Source: JBCCRH01 sp039208045 (GTDB lineage: Bacteria; Bacteroidota; Bacteroidia; Chitinophagales; Saprospiraceae). From it: a stretch of DNA of 15,765 bases. The notes beneath the pieces are model-generated. The model was not told where the DNA came from and did not search any database. It saw nothing but the letters and a program-made list of their open reading frames with translations. Position numbers and translations under genes: made by a program. Shown here one piece after another: positions 15,108-15,765 of the stretch (its first letter is position 1; every line of letters starts with the position of its first letter). Location of the stretch: positions 1-15,765 of the forward strand of contig JBCCRH010000094.1 of the NCBI GenBank assembly GCA_039208045.1. The letters run 5' to 3'.

Positions 15108-15539
15108 ACCAAAATACCTCCGATACACCCGTTTTCTCGGATAAAACTGCATAAAAATCCCCGGATACATCAGCCAACTCACCAACGTATTTGGTCCCTC
15201 AAAGGTAATATCATCGATAATAATGGAGGAATCTTCATCTACTTTTTCGACGATGTGGCGATGGCGCCAGTAGCGCAGGGGGAAGGGCAGCTCTTTACCT
15301 TCATCCACAAAATAGGCGGCTTTATCATCCACTCCATCTTCGGTGATGACACTAACCCACTCTGCCGAAATCGGCCCTAAAAATCGGATATGTACGCGAT
15401 CCCCTTTCTTAGAACCGGTAAATTCGACAATTTCGATCTTTGGGAAAGGCGGCGCTAGGGCTTCAAATAAGTCGCGATCAAAGCGCTCCATCACTTCTCG
15501 ATAATTCCCTTTTACTGGTGATTTGATTACTATTCGCAT
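15099..15539 (-). CDS. SRPBCC-fold protein
   Basis: A 146-residue protein with the SRPBCC (START/Bet v1-like) layout: an opening strand MRIVIKSPVKGNYREVMERFDRDLFEALAP, then KIEIVEFTGSKKGDRVHIRFLGP, WVSVITEDG, the central PFPLRYWRHRHIVEKVD and a long C-terminal helix LVSWLMYPGIFMQFYPRKRVYRRYF. These proteins form a helix-grip cavity that binds small hydrophobic ligands; no catalytic residues are obvious. It is cytosolic and of normal length. Its last codons (three glycines) and TAG stop fall in the A/C-rich 7-bp repeat array, so the C-terminus has apparently been set by the repeat. The start is the ATG at 15539, directly downstream of a G-rich tract. It may be co-transcribed with the oxidoreductase only if the array is read through. 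Confidence 0.85.
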   Translation of the reverse strand: MRIVIKSPVKGNYREVMERFDRDLFEALAPPFPKIEIVEFTGSKKGDRVHIRFLGPISAEWVSVITEDGVDDKAAYFVDEGKELPFPLRYWRHRHIVEKVDEDSSIIIDDITFEGPNTLVSWLMYPGIFMQFYPRKRVYRRYFGGG

Positions 15540-15540
15540 G

Positions 15541-15603
15541 TGTTTTGGGTTTGGGAGTTTTGGGGTTTGAGGGTTTTGGATTACGAGTTTTGGGTTTTGG
15601 GTT
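15541..15603. repeat. G/T-rich degenerate repeat with a G-quadruplex motif
   Basis: TTTTGGG-like units of about 7 bp repeat over 60 bp. Four G-runs (15547-15549, 15553-15555, 15562-15565, 15571-15573) with loops of 3, 6 and 5 nt meet the usual quadruplex pattern. The G-rich strand is the template strand of the SRPBCC gene, in its leader or promoter. Confidence 0.7.
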
Positions 15604-15613
15604 CTTCTCGCGA

Positions 15614-15660
15614 AATATTGGATATTACTTGGTTATTGCTGTGCTTAAATATCCAATATT
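15614..15660. repeat. 13-bp perfect AT-rich inverted repeat
   Basis: AATATTGGATATT (15614-15626) and AATATCCAATATT (15648-15660) are exact reverse complements with a 21-nt loop. It separates the G/T-rich and C/T-rich tracts. It could be an operator or cruciform upstream of the SRPBCC gene, or another intergenic repeat. Confidence 0.6.
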
Positions 15661-15670
15661 GAGCCCTACC

Positions 15671-15765
15671 TCCGTCCCCCCTTTCCTCCGTCCTCCCTTC
15701 CCCCGTCCTTCTTCCCCTCCGTCCTCCTTACCTCCTTCCCCCCTTCCTCCATCCCCCTTCCTCCA
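15671..15765. repeat. C/T-rich tandem repeat of about 15 bp, continuing past the window
   Basis: Six units of 14-16 bp begin TCCGTCC, CCCGTCC, TCCTTCC or TCCATCC and end CCTTCC or similar, at 15671, 15687, 15702, 15718, 15733 and 15748; a seventh starts at 15762. The + strand is almost pure pyrimidine. Such tracts can form triplex structures. The right edge is not visible. Confidence 0.75.

Overview
The window looks like chromosomal DNA of a Bacteroidota bacterium, probably of the Saprospiria type. This is an inference from protein style: a large secreted subtilase-type protease carrying an MBG domain, a TPR-containing membrane histidine kinase of Bacteroidota type, a DUF4268 protein, a four-cysteine small protein of a type I associate with Bacteroidota, few clear Shine-Dalgarno sites, and intergenic DNA full of degenerate short repeats. 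There is no rRNA, tRNA, CRISPR array, recognisable transposase or phage structural gene.

Layout. (1) Positions 1-2984, minus strand: the first ~994 residues of a large secreted protease whose C-terminus lies outside the window. (2) Positions 3151-5277, plus: a divergently transcribed TPR sensor histidine kinase, followed by a 12-bp hairpin. (3) Positions 5447-6448, plus: an AT-richer pair, a one-pass membrane protein with a possible GIY-YIG/URI-like C-terminal domain and a small acidic partner, which may be a toxin-immunity type pair. A small helical protein of unknown function follows and abuts the next gene stop-to-stop. (4) Positions 6899-10532, minus: DUF4268 protein, aldo/keto reductase, four-cysteine small protein preceded by a strong hairpin, thioredoxin, lone DUF433 antitoxin-like protein, AraC-type regulator. 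(5) Positions 10633-12354, minus: exported TPR protein with a C-terminal SH3 domain. (6) Positions 12355-12814: a gene-free stretch rich in inverted repeats, including two copies of the perfect dyad TTGTCC-N5-GGACAA. (7) Positions 12815-15539, minus: a protein with two PLAT-like motifs, an FAD-dependent amine-oxidase-type oxidoreductase and an SRPBCC-fold protein. The last is bracketed by three kinds of low-complexity repeat.

How the genes may work together: the oxidoreductase and the PLAT-like protein are 30 bp apart and probably co-transcribed. The DUF4268 and aldo/keto reductase genes are tightly packed and probably co-transcribed. The thioredoxin, DUF433 and AraC genes are co-oriented but show no obvious shared pathway. 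The most unusual non-coding structures are a 7-bp-periodic inverted repeat array at 14900-15107 and the dyad pair at 12547-12624. I found no clear multi-gene defence or biosynthetic system; the pair at 5447-6448 is the best candidate for an undescribed two-gene module.
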